From: Syntrophaceae bacterium
GTDB taxonomy: Bacteria > Desulfobacterota > Syntrophia > Syntrophales > UBA2192
Assembly: GCA_013177795.1 (NCBI GenBank)
Contig: JABLXY010000001.1
Location: 186,001 to 250,000 of the forward strand
DNA: 64,000 nt
Reading direction: 5' to 3'
Of the stretch, positions 54,191 to 63,700 are shown piece after piece. The notes beneath the pieces are model-generated. The model saw nothing but the letters and a program-made list of their open reading frames with translations. It was not told the origin of the DNA and did no database searches. The position numbers were made by a program, and so were the translations under genes. Every line of letters begins with the position of its first letter. The stretch's first letter is position 1.

Positions 54191-56363
54191 GGTCGGGAAA
54201 TACGCGTCGCAGGCGGACCTGGAGTTGATCGAGAAGGCCTACATCTTCTCGGCCACGGTCCATGCGGGACAGATGCGCCTGTCCGGCGAGCCCTACCTGA
54301 CGCACCCCATGGAGGTCGCCAACATCCTGGCCGACATGAAGCTCGACGCGGCCTCGATCGTCACGGGGATCCTGCACGACACCGTCGAGGACACCCTGGC
54401 GACCCTGCCCCAGATCGAGGAAGCCTTCGGCAAGGAGGTGGCCGCTCTCGTCGACGGGCTGACCAAGCTCTCCAAGATCACCTTCGCGAGCCGCGAGGAG
54501 AGACAGGCGGAGAACTTCCGCAAGATGATCCTCGCCATGTCGGCCGACATCCGGATCATCCTCGTGAAGCTGGCCGACCGGGTCCACAACATGCGCACGC
54601 TCGAATTCCAGCCCGAGCCGAGGCGCAGCGCCATCGCGACAGAGACCCTCGAGCTCTACGCCCCCCTGGCCAACCGCCTCGGGATCAACTGGATCCGCAT
54701 GGAGCTCGAGGACCTCGCCTTCAAGTACCTCTACCCCGAGGCCTACAACGACCTGGTGCAGCGGATCGACAAGCGCAAGGAGGAGCGAGACCGCTACACG
54801 CAGGAGGTCAAGGGCATCATCCAGCGGGAGATGGAAAACTTCGGGCTCAAGGGCGAGGTGGAGGGCCGGGCGAAGCACTACTTCAGCATCTACCGCAAGA
54901 TGGAGACCCAGCGGATCGACTTCGACGAAGTCTATGACCTGCTCGCCTTCCGCATCATCCTGGACTCCAACAAGGAGAAGGAGTGCTACGAGGCCCTGAG
55001 CGTCGTCCACGCGCTCTGGAAGCCGGTGCCGGGACGCTTCAAGGACTACATCGCCATGCCCAAGGCGAACAACTACCGCTCGCTGCACACGACGGTCATC
55101 GGCCCCTACGGCGAGCGCGTGGAGATCCAGATCCGCACCCGCGACATGCACGAGTGGGCCGAAGGGGGCATCGCCGCCCACTGGCGCTACAAGGATCGAG
55201 GGTCGCTCAAGGGAAGCGACCAGGAGCAGATCCAGAAGCTCCGGGACCTCTTCGAGGTGCAGCAGGACCTCAAGGACCCCCGGGAATTCATGAAGAACCT
55301 CAAGCTCGCCCTCTTCCCCGACGAGGTCTACGTGTTCACGCCGCAGGGCGACGTGCGGGCCTTCCCCAAGGGGGCCACCCCGATCGATTTCGCCTACAGC
55401 ATTCACACCGACGTGGGCAACCAGTGCGTGGGGGCCCGGGTGAACCGCAACATCGTGCCCCTGTCCTACCAGCTGCAGAACGGCGACACCGTCGAGATCA
55501 TCACCCAGGCGGGGCGTCACCCCAGCAAGGACTGGCTCAAGCACGCCGTGACGTCCCGGGCCGTCTCGAAGATCAAGGCCTGGATCAAGACCGAGGAACG
55601 CAACAAGAGCATCGCCCTCGGGCGCGACATCCTGGAGAAGGAGTTCCGCAAGCACAAGCTGAGCCTCAGCCAGATCCTCAAGGCCGATGAGCTCAAGAAG
55701 ATCTGCGAGGAGTACTCCATCGATGACGTCGACGACCTCATGGCCGTCATCGGCTACGGGAAGATCTCGGCGCGGCAGATCGTGAACCGGTACCTCCCGG
55801 AGGAGCCCGAGAAGAGGGAAGAGTCCCTGCCGGAAAAGATCTGGAAGAAGCTGCGCAAGCCCGAGGCCACCGGGGTGTCCATCACGGGGATCGACGACGT
55901 CATGGTTCGGTTCGGCAAGTGCTGCGACCCCCTGCCGGGCGACGAGATCGTCGGCTACATTTCCCGGGGCCGCGGGATGAGCGTTCACCGGGCCAACTGC
56001 CCCATGATCGCCGATTTCGACCCCGAGCGGATCGTCGACGTACACTGGAACATCACGGAGAAGCACACCTACCCCGTGCACGTCCGGGTGACCTGCAAGG
56101 ACAAGAAAGGGCTGCTGGCCGAGCTGAGCACGGCCATTTCCTCCCACGACGTCAACATCAGCCACGCCACGGTGGAGACCATACCCGGCGAGCAGGCGAT
56201 CTGCGAGTTCGACCTCGACGTGACGGACCTCAAGCACTTCAACGACGTCGTGGCCGCCCTCAAGCGCCTGAAGGCCGTCATCACGGTGGAACGGGTCCGG
56301 GTCTCCGACGCGAAGCCGGAGAAGAAACAGGAGAAGAGGGCGGACAGGAAGAAGTTCCAGTGA
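54162..56363 (+). CDS. Bifunctional (p)ppGpp synthetase/hydrolase (Rel/SpoT)
   Basis: 733 residues. Stringent-response enzyme. Hydrolase domain intact: HAGQ at 34-37, THPMEVA and LHDTVED (71-77) give the HD metal site. Synthetase domain: RFKDYIAMPKANNYRSLHTT, with the RxKD motif found in bifunctional enzymes rather than ExDD of RelA. Then TGS (VYVFTPQGDVRAFPKGATPI) and a C-terminal ACT domain. Start overlaps the proS end by 29 bases, so synthesis of a tRNA-charging enzyme and the starvation enzyme may be coupled. Confidence 0.96.
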   Translation: MIRITDILDKVGKYASQADLELIEKAYIFSATVHAGQMRLSGEPYLTHPMEVANILADMKLDAASIVTGILHDTVEDTLATLPQIEEAFGKEVAALVDGLTKLSKITFASREERQAENFRKMILAMSADIRIILVKLADRVHNMRTLEFQPEPRRSAIATETLELYAPLANRLGINWIRMELEDLAFKYLYPEAYNDLVQRIDKRKEERDRYTQEVKGIIQREMENFGLKGEVEGRAKHYFSIYRKMETQRIDFDEVYDLLAFRIILDSNKEKECYEALSVVHALWKPVPGRFKDYIAMPKANNYRSLHTTVIGPYGERVEIQIRTRDMHEWAEGGIAAHWRYKDRGSLKGSDQEQIQKLRDLFEVQQDLKDPREFMKNLKLALFPDEVYVFTPQGDVRAFPKGATPIDFAYSIHTDVGNQCVGARVNRNIVPLSYQLQNGDTVEIITQAGRHPSKDWLKHAVTSRAVSKIKAWIKTEERNKSIALGRDILEKEFRKHKLSLSQILKADELKKICEEYSIDDVDDLMAVIGYGKISARQIVNRYLPEEPEKREESLPEKIWKKLRKPEATGVSITGIDDVMVRFGKCCDPLPGDEIVGYISRGRGMSVHRANCPMIADFDPERIVDVHWNITEKHTYPVHVRVTCKDKKGLLAELSTAISSHDVNISHATVETIPGEQAICEFDLDVTDLKHFNDVVAALKRLKAVITVERVRVSDAKPEKKQEKRADRKKFQ

Positions 56364-56414
56364 GCCAGGGATCGGGAAAGCCGCCCGCACGCGGCCCCCT
56401 CGTCGCCGTTTCAG

Positions 56415-56445
56415 TTGACACGCCTATCCCCTTACGGTATACAAT
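56415..56445 (+). promoter_or_regulatory. Promoter of the amidase-rph-rdgB unit
   Basis: TTGACA (56415-56420), 17-base spacer, TATACA (56438-56443); an overlapping TACAAT sits two bases on. Strong match. Confidence 0.78.
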
Positions 56446-56450
56446 CGACT

Positions 56451-56471
56451 CCCCGCAGAAACCCTGCGGGG
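56451..56471 (+). other. Hairpin at the predicted 5' end of the amidase mRNA
   Basis: CCCCGCAG (56451-56458) pairs with CTGCGGGG (56464-56471), loop of five. It begins about where transcription from 56415-56445 should start, so it may be a 5' stabiliser. No T run follows, and termination for rsh is less likely. Confidence 0.5.
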
Positions 56472-56487
56472 TTGATCCCATGATCCG

Positions 56488-57204
56488 GTGAGCATGATGA
56501 GACTGCGATCGTCGACGATAGCCGTGCTGTGCGCCCTCGCCGCGATGCTGGCCTGGGGCGGCCCCGCCGAGGCCAAGGACCCGACGGGGAAGTTTGTGAC
56601 GGTGATCGACCCCGCACACGGGGGAAAGGACGAAGGCGTCCAGCTGACACGCAGGGTCCTCGAGAAGGACGTCACCCTGGCGATTGCGACCTTGGTGAAG
56701 AGAAATCTCGATGACGCGAAGAACCTGACGGTGCGGTTCACCCGCATGGGCGACACCGACGTGGCGATGGCGGACCGCGTGGGCACGGCGATCAAGGCCC
56801 AGGCGGACCTGTTCATCAGTCTTCACGTCAATGCGGGGTTCGAGAAGGAGGCCGCGGGCTATGAGCTCTACTTCCCCGGTTTCGGGGGGCAGGAAGCCGC
56901 CCGGGGGACCTCCCGAGGGGAATCGGCCGCCATCGTCCGCGACATGGTCCGGACGAAGCATCTCAACGAGGGTGTCCGGTTCGCCCAGATCCTGCAGAAG
57001 AGGCTCGACCCGGTCTTTCCCCGCATGGACCGCGGGCTCCGCGAGGCCCCGGTTCTCATCTTGCAGAATCTCTCGATCCCCGCCGTTGTCCTGGAGATCG
57101 GGTTTTCCACGAACCCCGGCGACCGCAAGAAGCTCCAGGAGGAATCGGTCCAGGCCGCCGTTGCGAAGGCGATCGCGGAGAGCATCCGGGAATTCTTCCA
57201 GTGA
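56488..57204 (+). CDS. N-acetylmuramoyl-L-alanine amidase (AmiA/LytC type)
   Basis: 238 residues from a GTG at 56488, or 236/235 from ATGs at 56494/56497. Sec signal peptide ([20 protein letters not shown], then PAEA). Amidase_3 zinc enzyme: [11 protein letters not shown] (first His), FISLHVNAG (second His), and [11 protein letters not shown] (catalytic Glu). Cleaves the amide between MurNAc and L-Ala in the periplasm. No AMIN targeting domain and no obvious autoinhibitory helix block in the short insert. First gene before rph and rdgB. Confidence 0.88.
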   Translation: MSMMRLRSSTIAVLCALAAMLAWGGPAEAKDPTGKFVTVIDPAHGGKDEGVQLTRRVLEKDVTLAIATLVKRNLDDAKNLTVRFTRMGDTDVAMADRVGTAIKAQADLFISLHVNAGFEKEAAGYELYFPGFGGQEAARGTSRGESAAIVRDMVRTKHLNEGVRFAQILQKRLDPVFPRMDRGLREAPVLILQNLSIPAVVLEIGFSTNPGDRKKLQEESVQAAVAKAIAESIREFFQ

Positions 57205-57217
57205 GCGGGGAGGCCCG

Positions 57218-57940
57218 ATGAGGAAAGACGGCCGCAGACCCGACCAGATCCGCCCCGTCGTGATCACGAGGGATTACCTCCGCCACCCCAAGGGTTCCGT
57301 TCTCATCGAGATGGGCGACACGCGGGTGATCTGCGCGGTCTCCGTCGAGGAGGGTGTGCCCCCGTTTCTCAAGAACACGGGCAGGGGCTGGCTCACCGCC
57401 GAGTACGCCATGATCCCGTCCTCCACACACGAGCGCAGTGCGCGCGAGTCCTCGAGGGGGAAAGTCGGCGGACGCACCCACGAGATCCAGCGGCTCATCG
57501 GCAGGGCGCTGCGGGCCGTGACGGACCTCACCGCCATCGGGGAGCGGACGTTGTACATCGACTGCGACGTGATCCAGGCCGACGGGGGGACCCGCACGGC
57601 GGCCATCACGGGCGCCTTCGTGGCCCTGGTCGATGCCTTCCGGAGGCTTCGCGCCGAGGGTGTCGTCGACAGGGTGCCCGTGCTAGACTTCGTATCCGCC
57701 GTGAGCGTGGGTCTCGTGGACGGCCGGATGCTTCTCGACCTGCAGTACGAGGAGGACTCCCGGGCGGAAGTGGACATGAATGTCGTGATGACCCGCGGGG
57801 GACTCTTCATCGAGGTGCAGGGAACGGCCGAGGGGGCGCCGTTCACGCGGGAGCGTCTCGAGGGGCTCACGAACCTGGCCGCGGGCGGCATCGCCATGCT
57901 GACGCAGAAACAGATCGAAATCCTTGGGGAAACACTCTGA
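57218..57940 (+). CDS. rph: Ribonuclease PH
   Basis: 240 residues from the ATG at 57218. Phosphorolytic 3'-5' exonuclease that trims tRNA 3' ends. [13 protein letters not shown] at the start, [32 protein letters not shown] (phosphate site), [20 protein letters not shown] and [20 protein letters not shown] are all family blocks. Followed with overlap by rdgB, a very common pair, and then by a tRNA gene. Confidence 0.97.
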   Translation: MRKDGRRPDQIRPVVITRDYLRHPKGSVLIEMGDTRVICAVSVEEGVPPFLKNTGRGWLTAEYAMIPSSTHERSARESSRGKVGGRTHEIQRLIGRALRAVTDLTAIGERTLYIDCDVIQADGGTRTAAITGAFVALVDAFRRLRAEGVVDRVPVLDFVSAVSVGLVDGRMLLDLQYEEDSRAEVDMNVVMTRGGLFIEVQGTAEGAPFTRERLEGLTNLAAGGIAMLTQKQIEILGETL

Positions 57941-58536
57941 TCCGGCGAATCGTATTGGCGACGAGAAACGAGGGAAAGGTCCGGGAGTTGCGGCACATGC
58001 TCCGCGATCTTCCGGTCGAGGTCCTTTCCCTGAGAGACTTCGCCGGCATCCCCGAGGTGGAGGAGGACGGGCGGACCTTCCTGGAAAATGCCCTGAAGAA
58101 GGCCCGCGAGGTTTCCCGGCACATCTCGGAGACCGTGCTGGCCGACGATTCGGGTCTCGAGGTGGACGTCCTCGGGGGCGAACCCGGCATCCATTCCGCC
58201 CGGTACGCGGGGCCGGGAGCCGACGACGAAGCCAACAATGCAAAGCTCCTGAAGGCACTCGAGGGGGTGCCCGCCGACAAGCGGGGGGCGGTCTTCCGGT
58301 GCGTGCTCGTGCTGTTTTGTCCCGACGGGCGCAGCGCGTCTTTCGAGGGCGCGTGGCGGGGCCGGATCCTCTCCGAGCCGAGGGGAACGATGGGTTTCGG
58401 GTACGACCCGCTCTTTCTCGACCCGGGGCAGGGCCTCACGGCGGCGGAACTCCCCCCGGAAGTCAAGAACCGCATCAGCCACCGGGGGCAGGCATTCGCA
58501 AAGTTCCGGGAGTGGCTTCTGAAAGCTGGAAGTTAA
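57937..58536 (+). CDS. rdgB: dITP/XTP pyrophosphatase (RdgB/HAM1)
   Basis: 199 residues if it starts at CTG 57937, which overlaps the rph stop (CTGA). A TTG at 57955 would cut off the first beta strand that the family needs before ATRNEGK. Removes non-canonical purine triphosphates. [57 protein letters not shown] and [12 protein letters not shown] are conserved. The last three residues and stop (GAAGTTAA) are part of octad element H. Confidence 0.93.
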   Translation: MIRRIVLATRNEGKVRELRHMLRDLPVEVLSLRDFAGIPEVEEDGRTFLENALKKAREVSRHISETVLADDSGLEVDVLGGEPGIHSARYAGPGADDEANNAKLLKALEGVPADKRGAVFRCVLVLFCPDGRSASFEGAWRGRILSEPRGTMGFGYDPLFLDPGQGLTAAELPPEVKNRISHRGQAFAKFREWLLKAGS

Positions 58537-58636
58537 GAAGATGGGAAGTTAGGAAGTTCGGAGAGTCTGCAGACATTGGAGATCTGGAAGCCGATCCAAG
58601 CTTCTCAACTTCTCAGCTTCAAAGCTTCTGTATTGA
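58520..58636. repeat. Octad-repeat inverted element H
   Basis: Left arm in eights from 58520: GAAAGCTG, GAAGTTAA, GAAGATGG, GAAGTTAG, GAAGTTCG. Right arm: AAGCTTCT, CAACTTCT, CAGCTTCA, AAGCTTCT. The arms are complementary in character, enclosing about 40 bases. It starts inside rdgB and ends four bases before the tRNA. Confidence 0.72.
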
Positions 58637-58640
58637 AAAA

Positions 58641-58717
58641 CGGGGCGTGGCGCAGTCCGGTAGCGCGCATGCTTTGGGAGCATGATGTCGCAGGTTCAAA
58701 TCCTGCCGCCCCGACCA
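58641..58717 (+). tRNA. tRNA-Pro (anticodon UGG)
   Basis: 77 bases with a full cloverleaf: acceptor stem CGGGGCG/CGCCCCG, D stem GCGC/GCGC, anticodon stem CATGC/GCATG with loop TTTGGGA (anticodon TGG), T arm GCAGG-TTCAAAT-CCTGC, discriminator A and encoded CCA. The C1-G72 pair is typical of bacterial tRNA-Pro. Confidence 0.98.
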
Positions 58718-58725
58718 GTCGCGAC

Positions 58726-58757
58726 AGGGGGGTACGGATCGTCCGCACCCCTCTTTT
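58726..58757 (+). terminator. Terminator after tRNA-Pro
   Basis: GGGG-T-x-CGGA and TCCG-x-ACCCC form a stem with one mismatch around TCG, followed by TCTTTTT. Placed nine bases after the tRNA. Confidence 0.8.
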
Positions 58758-58918
58758 TCATATGCAGCGAAGGCGGGATCCGCACAGAGAGAGACAAGAG
58801 TGATCGCAGGGTGAGCAGGGGCAAGGCGCTTTCCGGATCGAAGGGTCGCTCTTCTTTGAGGCGGCGGGCACGGGCGAGAATGAATCCCCGACAGGGTGTC
58901 CGCCCGTCCTGGTCATCT

Positions 58919-60736
58919 ATGGTCACACGTTTCGCAAATTCGAAAAGATCTCACCGGAGCCCGGGAGGCGTGGCGGCGATCCTGTCCGGGATCATCCTGC
59001 ATCTGGCCGTCAGCATTCTCGCCGCCGGCGGGACGGCTTTCGCGGCGTCAGAGTCCGTGACGGTCGTCGTCGAGGGCCTGTCGGGCAAGGAGCGGGCCAA
59101 CGTCGAGGCGGCCCTGGCCGTTCCCCCCGCGCTCGTCCGGGAAGGAAGAGTGGACAGGCAGTGGCTGGAGCGTTTCGAGCGGCAGGCGCCCGGGAAGGTC
59201 AGGGATGCCCTGGAAGCCTTCGGCTTCTACAAGCCCGACGTCACCACGCGGCTGGAGACGCCCGGCGAAGGGGTCTACCGGTTGACGGTTCGCGTGGATG
59301 CCGGCGAGCCGGTTCGCCTGTCGGACGTAGCGGTGAAGGTTCAGGGGACCGGGGCAACGGACAGGGCACTCGCGGAGGCCGTGGCGAAATTCCCCTTGCG
59401 GGCGGGCGATGTCCTTCGGCACGATGTCTACGAGAAGGCCAAGGGGGAGCTCCTTGCAAAGGCCCTGGAGAAGGGGTACCTGGATGCACATTTCCCGGTC
59501 CACAGGATCCGCGTGGACACGGCCGGCTCGAAGGCCGCGATTGACCTCGTCCTGGAAACGGGAGAACCCTACCGCTTCGGCGATGTACGGTTCATCGGGG
59601 CGCCGCGGTACCCGAGGACGTTTCTCGAGACCTTTCTCGATTTCAGGCCGGGCGAGGCCTATTCGGCGGAGAAGCTTCTGCAGACCCAACTCAACCTCGG
59701 CACCTCCCAGCGCTTCCGGTCCGTCGTCATCCAGCCCGACAAGACGGGGGCCGGGGACCGCACGGTGCCCGTCAACGTGGAGCTCGATCCGCTTCCCCAG
59801 AAGGGCGTTCGGGTGGGGGTCGGTTACACCACGGACTTCGGGCCGGGGTTTTCCCTTCGGTACGAAGATCTCAACGTGCGGGACAGTGCGCACAAGTTCG
59901 ACAGCGAGCTGAACCTGAGTCAGCGCCTCCAGGGTGCGGCGGTGCGTTACGTCATTCCGGGCAGCACCGACTTCCGAAGCTATACCAACACCCGCCTGTC
60001 CGCCCAGCGCGAAGACACGGTCAGCTACACGAGCAAGTCCGTTTCGGCGGAGGTGGAGAGGGCGAGGGGCTTCGGGCGGGCCCGCCTCGGCTCGATGTAC
60101 CTTCAGCTCAAGCAGGAGGAGTCCACGGCAGGCGGCGACACAACCCGCAACTTCCTCCTCGTACCGGGCCTCCGGTTCTCAGAGAGCCGATACGACAGCC
60201 TCACCCGCCCGTCCCGAGGCTTTCACTACAAGCTCGAGGCGAGGGGAACGACGCAGCAGTTCGGTTCCGACGTCGGCTTCGCACAGGTGCTCGGAAACGG
60301 CACCCTTGTGGTTTCACTGCCGCAGAGGTTCTCCGTCAAGGCGAGGGGGCAGGCGGGGGCGACGGCCATGAACGGCAACTTCCTGGATGTGCCGGTCACG
60401 TTTCGGTTCTTTACGGGCGGAGACAACAGCGTGCGGGGTTACGCGCACCAGTCGCTGGGACCAAGGAATGACAGGGGGGACGTTCTGGGCGGGAAACACC
60501 TGCTCGTCGGGAGCGTCGAGCTGGAACGGGCCATCGGGGAGAATTGGGGGGTCGCCGCCTTCTACGATGCGGGCAACGCCTTCAACGATCTGGACACGCT
60601 TGATTTTGCCCAGGGCGCGGGGCTGGGGATCCGCTACTATACGCCCGTGGGGCCCATCCGTGTGGACATCGCCCGCCAGGTAGGGGTGTCAGATCCGGAT
60701 TACCGGTTCCATTTCACCATCGGGGTGCAGTTTTGA
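58919..60736 (+). CDS. tamA: TamA-like outer-membrane protein (BamA/Omp85 family)
   Basis: 605 residues from the ATG at 58919; an ATG at 58880 would add 13. Neither has a strong Shine-Dalgarno; the longer open frame reaching back to 58682 crosses the tRNA and is not real. Signal peptide (about 15-42), three POTRA-like domains (about 45-270, with EPVRLSDVAVKV and GEPYRFGDVRFIG strands), then a 16-strand barrel with the Omp85 motif NSVRGYAHQSLGP and a C-terminal FHFTIGVQF ending in Phe. Pairs with TamB, which follows with overlap; together they carry lipids or proteins to the outer membrane. Confidence 0.9.
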   Translation: MVTRFANSKRSHRSPGGVAAILSGIILHLAVSILAAGGTAFAASESVTVVVEGLSGKERANVEAALAVPPALVREGRVDRQWLERFERQAPGKVRDALEAFGFYKPDVTTRLETPGEGVYRLTVRVDAGEPVRLSDVAVKVQGTGATDRALAEAVAKFPLRAGDVLRHDVYEKAKGELLAKALEKGYLDAHFPVHRIRVDTAGSKAAIDLVLETGEPYRFGDVRFIGAPRYPRTFLETFLDFRPGEAYSAEKLLQTQLNLGTSQRFRSVVIQPDKTGAGDRTVPVNVELDPLPQKGVRVGVGYTTDFGPGFSLRYEDLNVRDSAHKFDSELNLSQRLQGAAVRYVIPGSTDFRSYTNTRLSAQREDTVSYTSKSVSAEVERARGFGRARLGSMYLQLKQEESTAGGDTTRNFLLVPGLRFSESRYDSLTRPSRGFHYKLEARGTTQQFGSDVGFAQVLGNGTLVVSLPQRFSVKARGQAGATAMNGNFLDVPVTFRFFTGGDNSVRGYAHQSLGPRNDRGDVLGGKHLLVGSVELERAIGENWGVAAFYDAGNAFNDLDTLDFAQGAGLGIRYYTPVGPIRVDIARQVGVSDPDYRFHFTIGVQF

Positions 60737-63700
60737 GCAAGAGAACCATCATCGGGCTTTCCGTGCTGGCCCTCGCCGTGGCGGCGGCCTCGACGGCTTG
60801 GCTGGTCTACACGGAAGCCGGATCGCGCCTTGCGGTGAGGACCCTCTTGCGCATGATGCCGGTGACGGTCGAGGCGGAGCGGGTCACGGGGACACTGGCC
60901 CGCGAGATGACCCTCGAGGGACTCCGCGCGGCCTGGCCGTCCGGGGAGGCCCGGGTCTCATCGGTGCGCCTGCGCATGCAGGTTCTGCGTCTCGCATTGG
61001 CCTCGGTGTGGCTGGATGCGACGGACGTTCAGGGCGTCGTGATCGACGACAGAGGCCCCGGCGGCGCGCCGCCCTACGATCTCGCTTGGCCCCGGGCCCC
61101 GAGGCTTTTGGCGGCATTCAGCGGCGGCATCCGCGAGCTCCGCGTCGGCGACGTCGTGTACCGCAAACCCGGCAGGGAACCCGCCGTCATCCGCGAGGCC
61201 CGCGGCGAGCTGAGCTGGGACCGCGGCTCCGTGATGGCCCTCCGGGACCTCGCGATCCGGCTGCCCGATGCGGAGGTGGAAGGCAGCGTGCGGGCCGGTT
61301 TCCTGTTCCCCCTCTTCCAGGCCGACCTGACGGTGCGGCCGGACCGTGGGGCGGGGACATTCGACGCATTGACCCTGAAGGCGGATTTCGCCCCGGGGAA
61401 TGAGCCCGAGCAGATATCAGGGCCGTTCTCCCTCGTCGTCTCGTCGGGAGACCGGGTGCTGCTCCGTGCGGAAGGCGGGATGGGCCTGACACGGAAGGCC
61501 CTGCACGTCCGCCGTCTCCAGGGGAAGGATGGCGAGGGCAAGGTTCTCGTGACCGCCGACGGGCAGGTGGACGTCTCGACCCGGGAGATCCTTGCCGGCG
61601 TCTCGTTCCGCGTTGGGGAAACGAGCGGGGTCCCCGGGCTTGCCCTCACGGGAGCGATCGAACTCAGGGGCAGTCCCGAACGGTTCGACGGGACCTTCAC
61701 CCTAGAGAACCACGGCGAAGCCTGGCGGTCGGCGCGCCTCTCGGGCGATCTCACGGTCGGCGCCGACGGTATCCGCATGACCCGGCTGACGGGCCGTGTC
61801 CTCGGCGGCACCGTGGAGGGCGAACTCCGGGCAGGATGGGACAGGCATGTGTCATGGGGCGGCTCCATCCGGGCGAGGGGTCTGAATCCTGCGACGATCA
61901 GCCACGAGCTGAGGGGTACCGTCAACTTCGATGCAGAGGGTGCCGGCCGCATAAACGATGCGGAACACCTCGAAGCCCGTCTGCTGGGGCGTCTCCTGAG
62001 CAGCCGCCTGCAGGACCGGGCCCTCGTCGGCGATGTCGATGCCCGATGGAAGACAGGAATGCTCACGCTCGAGCGTCTCCTGCTGAAGGGGGCGGGCTTC
62101 GAGGCGCGTGCGGCAGGTGCCCTGGGGGAGCGCCTGACCTGGCGGGTGCAGGTCAGCGACCCCTCTGCGCTCGTGCCCGGGAGCCGAGGCAGGCTCGCGG
62201 GCCACGGGTGGGTGCGCTACGCCGGAGAGCGGCTGTCCGGCACGGCGACCGTTCGCGGCAGCAGGCTCGTGATATACGGGTTCGAGGCCGCCGCCGTCGA
62301 GGCGGATGCGGAGTTGGGAGGCACGGAGACGCAGAGCCTAGAGGCGCGGGTGCTCCTGAAAAAGACGGTCATCGGGCCCCTTCGGCTCGATGCCGCCACC
62401 CTGACGAGCGCGGGCACGGTGGGGGATCACACGATCCGGTTCCTGGTCGATTCAGGCGAAGGAGGGATGGAGGCGGCGCTGCAGGGGGGCTTCGGGAATG
62501 GTGCGTGGAAGGGGTCGCTGGAGTTGCTGAAGGGCCGCGATGCGGCGGGACCTTGGAATCTCAGGGCCCCGGCGCCGCTCACGATTTCCGCCGGGAAGAC
62601 CCGGGTCGGGCCGTTGCGCATCGACGGCGAAGCAGGTGAAACCCTCGAGTTTTCCATGGACGTCGACGGTGATCCCGGAAAAGGCTATCTCCTGGTGGAT
62701 TGGCGGAAGCTGAACCTTGCCCGACTGGCCTTCATCCTTCCGGAGTGGCGGATCGCGGGGCGCACGGAAGGCCGTTTCCGGACGGATTGGCGCGGTAACC
62801 ACAAAACGGCCGTCTCATCCGTCGCAGCATGTGCGGCAACTCTGACCCGGGGGTCTCGGACCATCGAGGTCAGGGAGGCCGAGGGAACCCTGGACTGGAA
62901 CGAACGCGGTCTTGCGGTGCGCCTGCGCGCGGACCTGGGTCCCTCGGGCCGGATGGATGCCAGGGTCACATCGCCAGAGCCGCCTGTGCTGACACTGCCT
63001 GACAGGGGCGATTTCCGTTTTTCGGCAGATCGCCTCGATGCGGCCCTCGTCAGGCCACTGCTGCCGGATGCCCTAGACATGACCGGTTCCCTGTCTGTCA
63101 CGGCCGCAGGGAAGGTGCTTCCCCGGCTGCACCTGGATGCGTCCGGCGAGGTGCAGCTGAGCGGTGGGGTTTTTTCCATGGAAAGCGAAAAGGGCCGCAT
63201 CACCGCGCAGACCGAGAAGGCGCAGCTGCGCTGGACGTGGCGGGAAAAGACCTTGAGCGGCGATCTCGAGCTCCGGCTTGCCCGGCACGGCACTCTCGCG
63301 GCCGATTTCCGACTGCCCGTTCCGGCAAGGCTGCCGGCCGCCGTCGACAGGGGAGGCCCCGTGCAGGTCGGCGTCCGTGCGGACGTGCACGAGAAGGGGC
63401 TTCTGAGTGCCGTGTTCCCTGGCCTGGTCCAGGAGAGCCGGGGGCGTCTCGATCTGCATCTCTCCGCGAGCGGTGCCTGGGCCGACCCCTCGGTTCACGG
63501 CATGCTGAGGGTCACAGAGGCCGGCGCCTATCTTCCGGCGACGGGAGCCCAGATCAGCGACGTGGGCGTGGAGGCCCGGTTCGAGGACCGGACGATTCAC
63601 GTGACTTCGTTCCGGGCGCGCTCCGGCCCCGGAATCCTGGAGGGGTCCGGCACCGTGCAGATCGAAAACAGGGAGATCCGGCGGATCGATGCCAGTCTTT

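Noticed and set aside
58682-58918. N-terminal extension of TamA beginning in the tRNA gene
   Set aside because: It would translate half of tRNA-Pro and its terminator; the signal peptide starts at the internal ATG.
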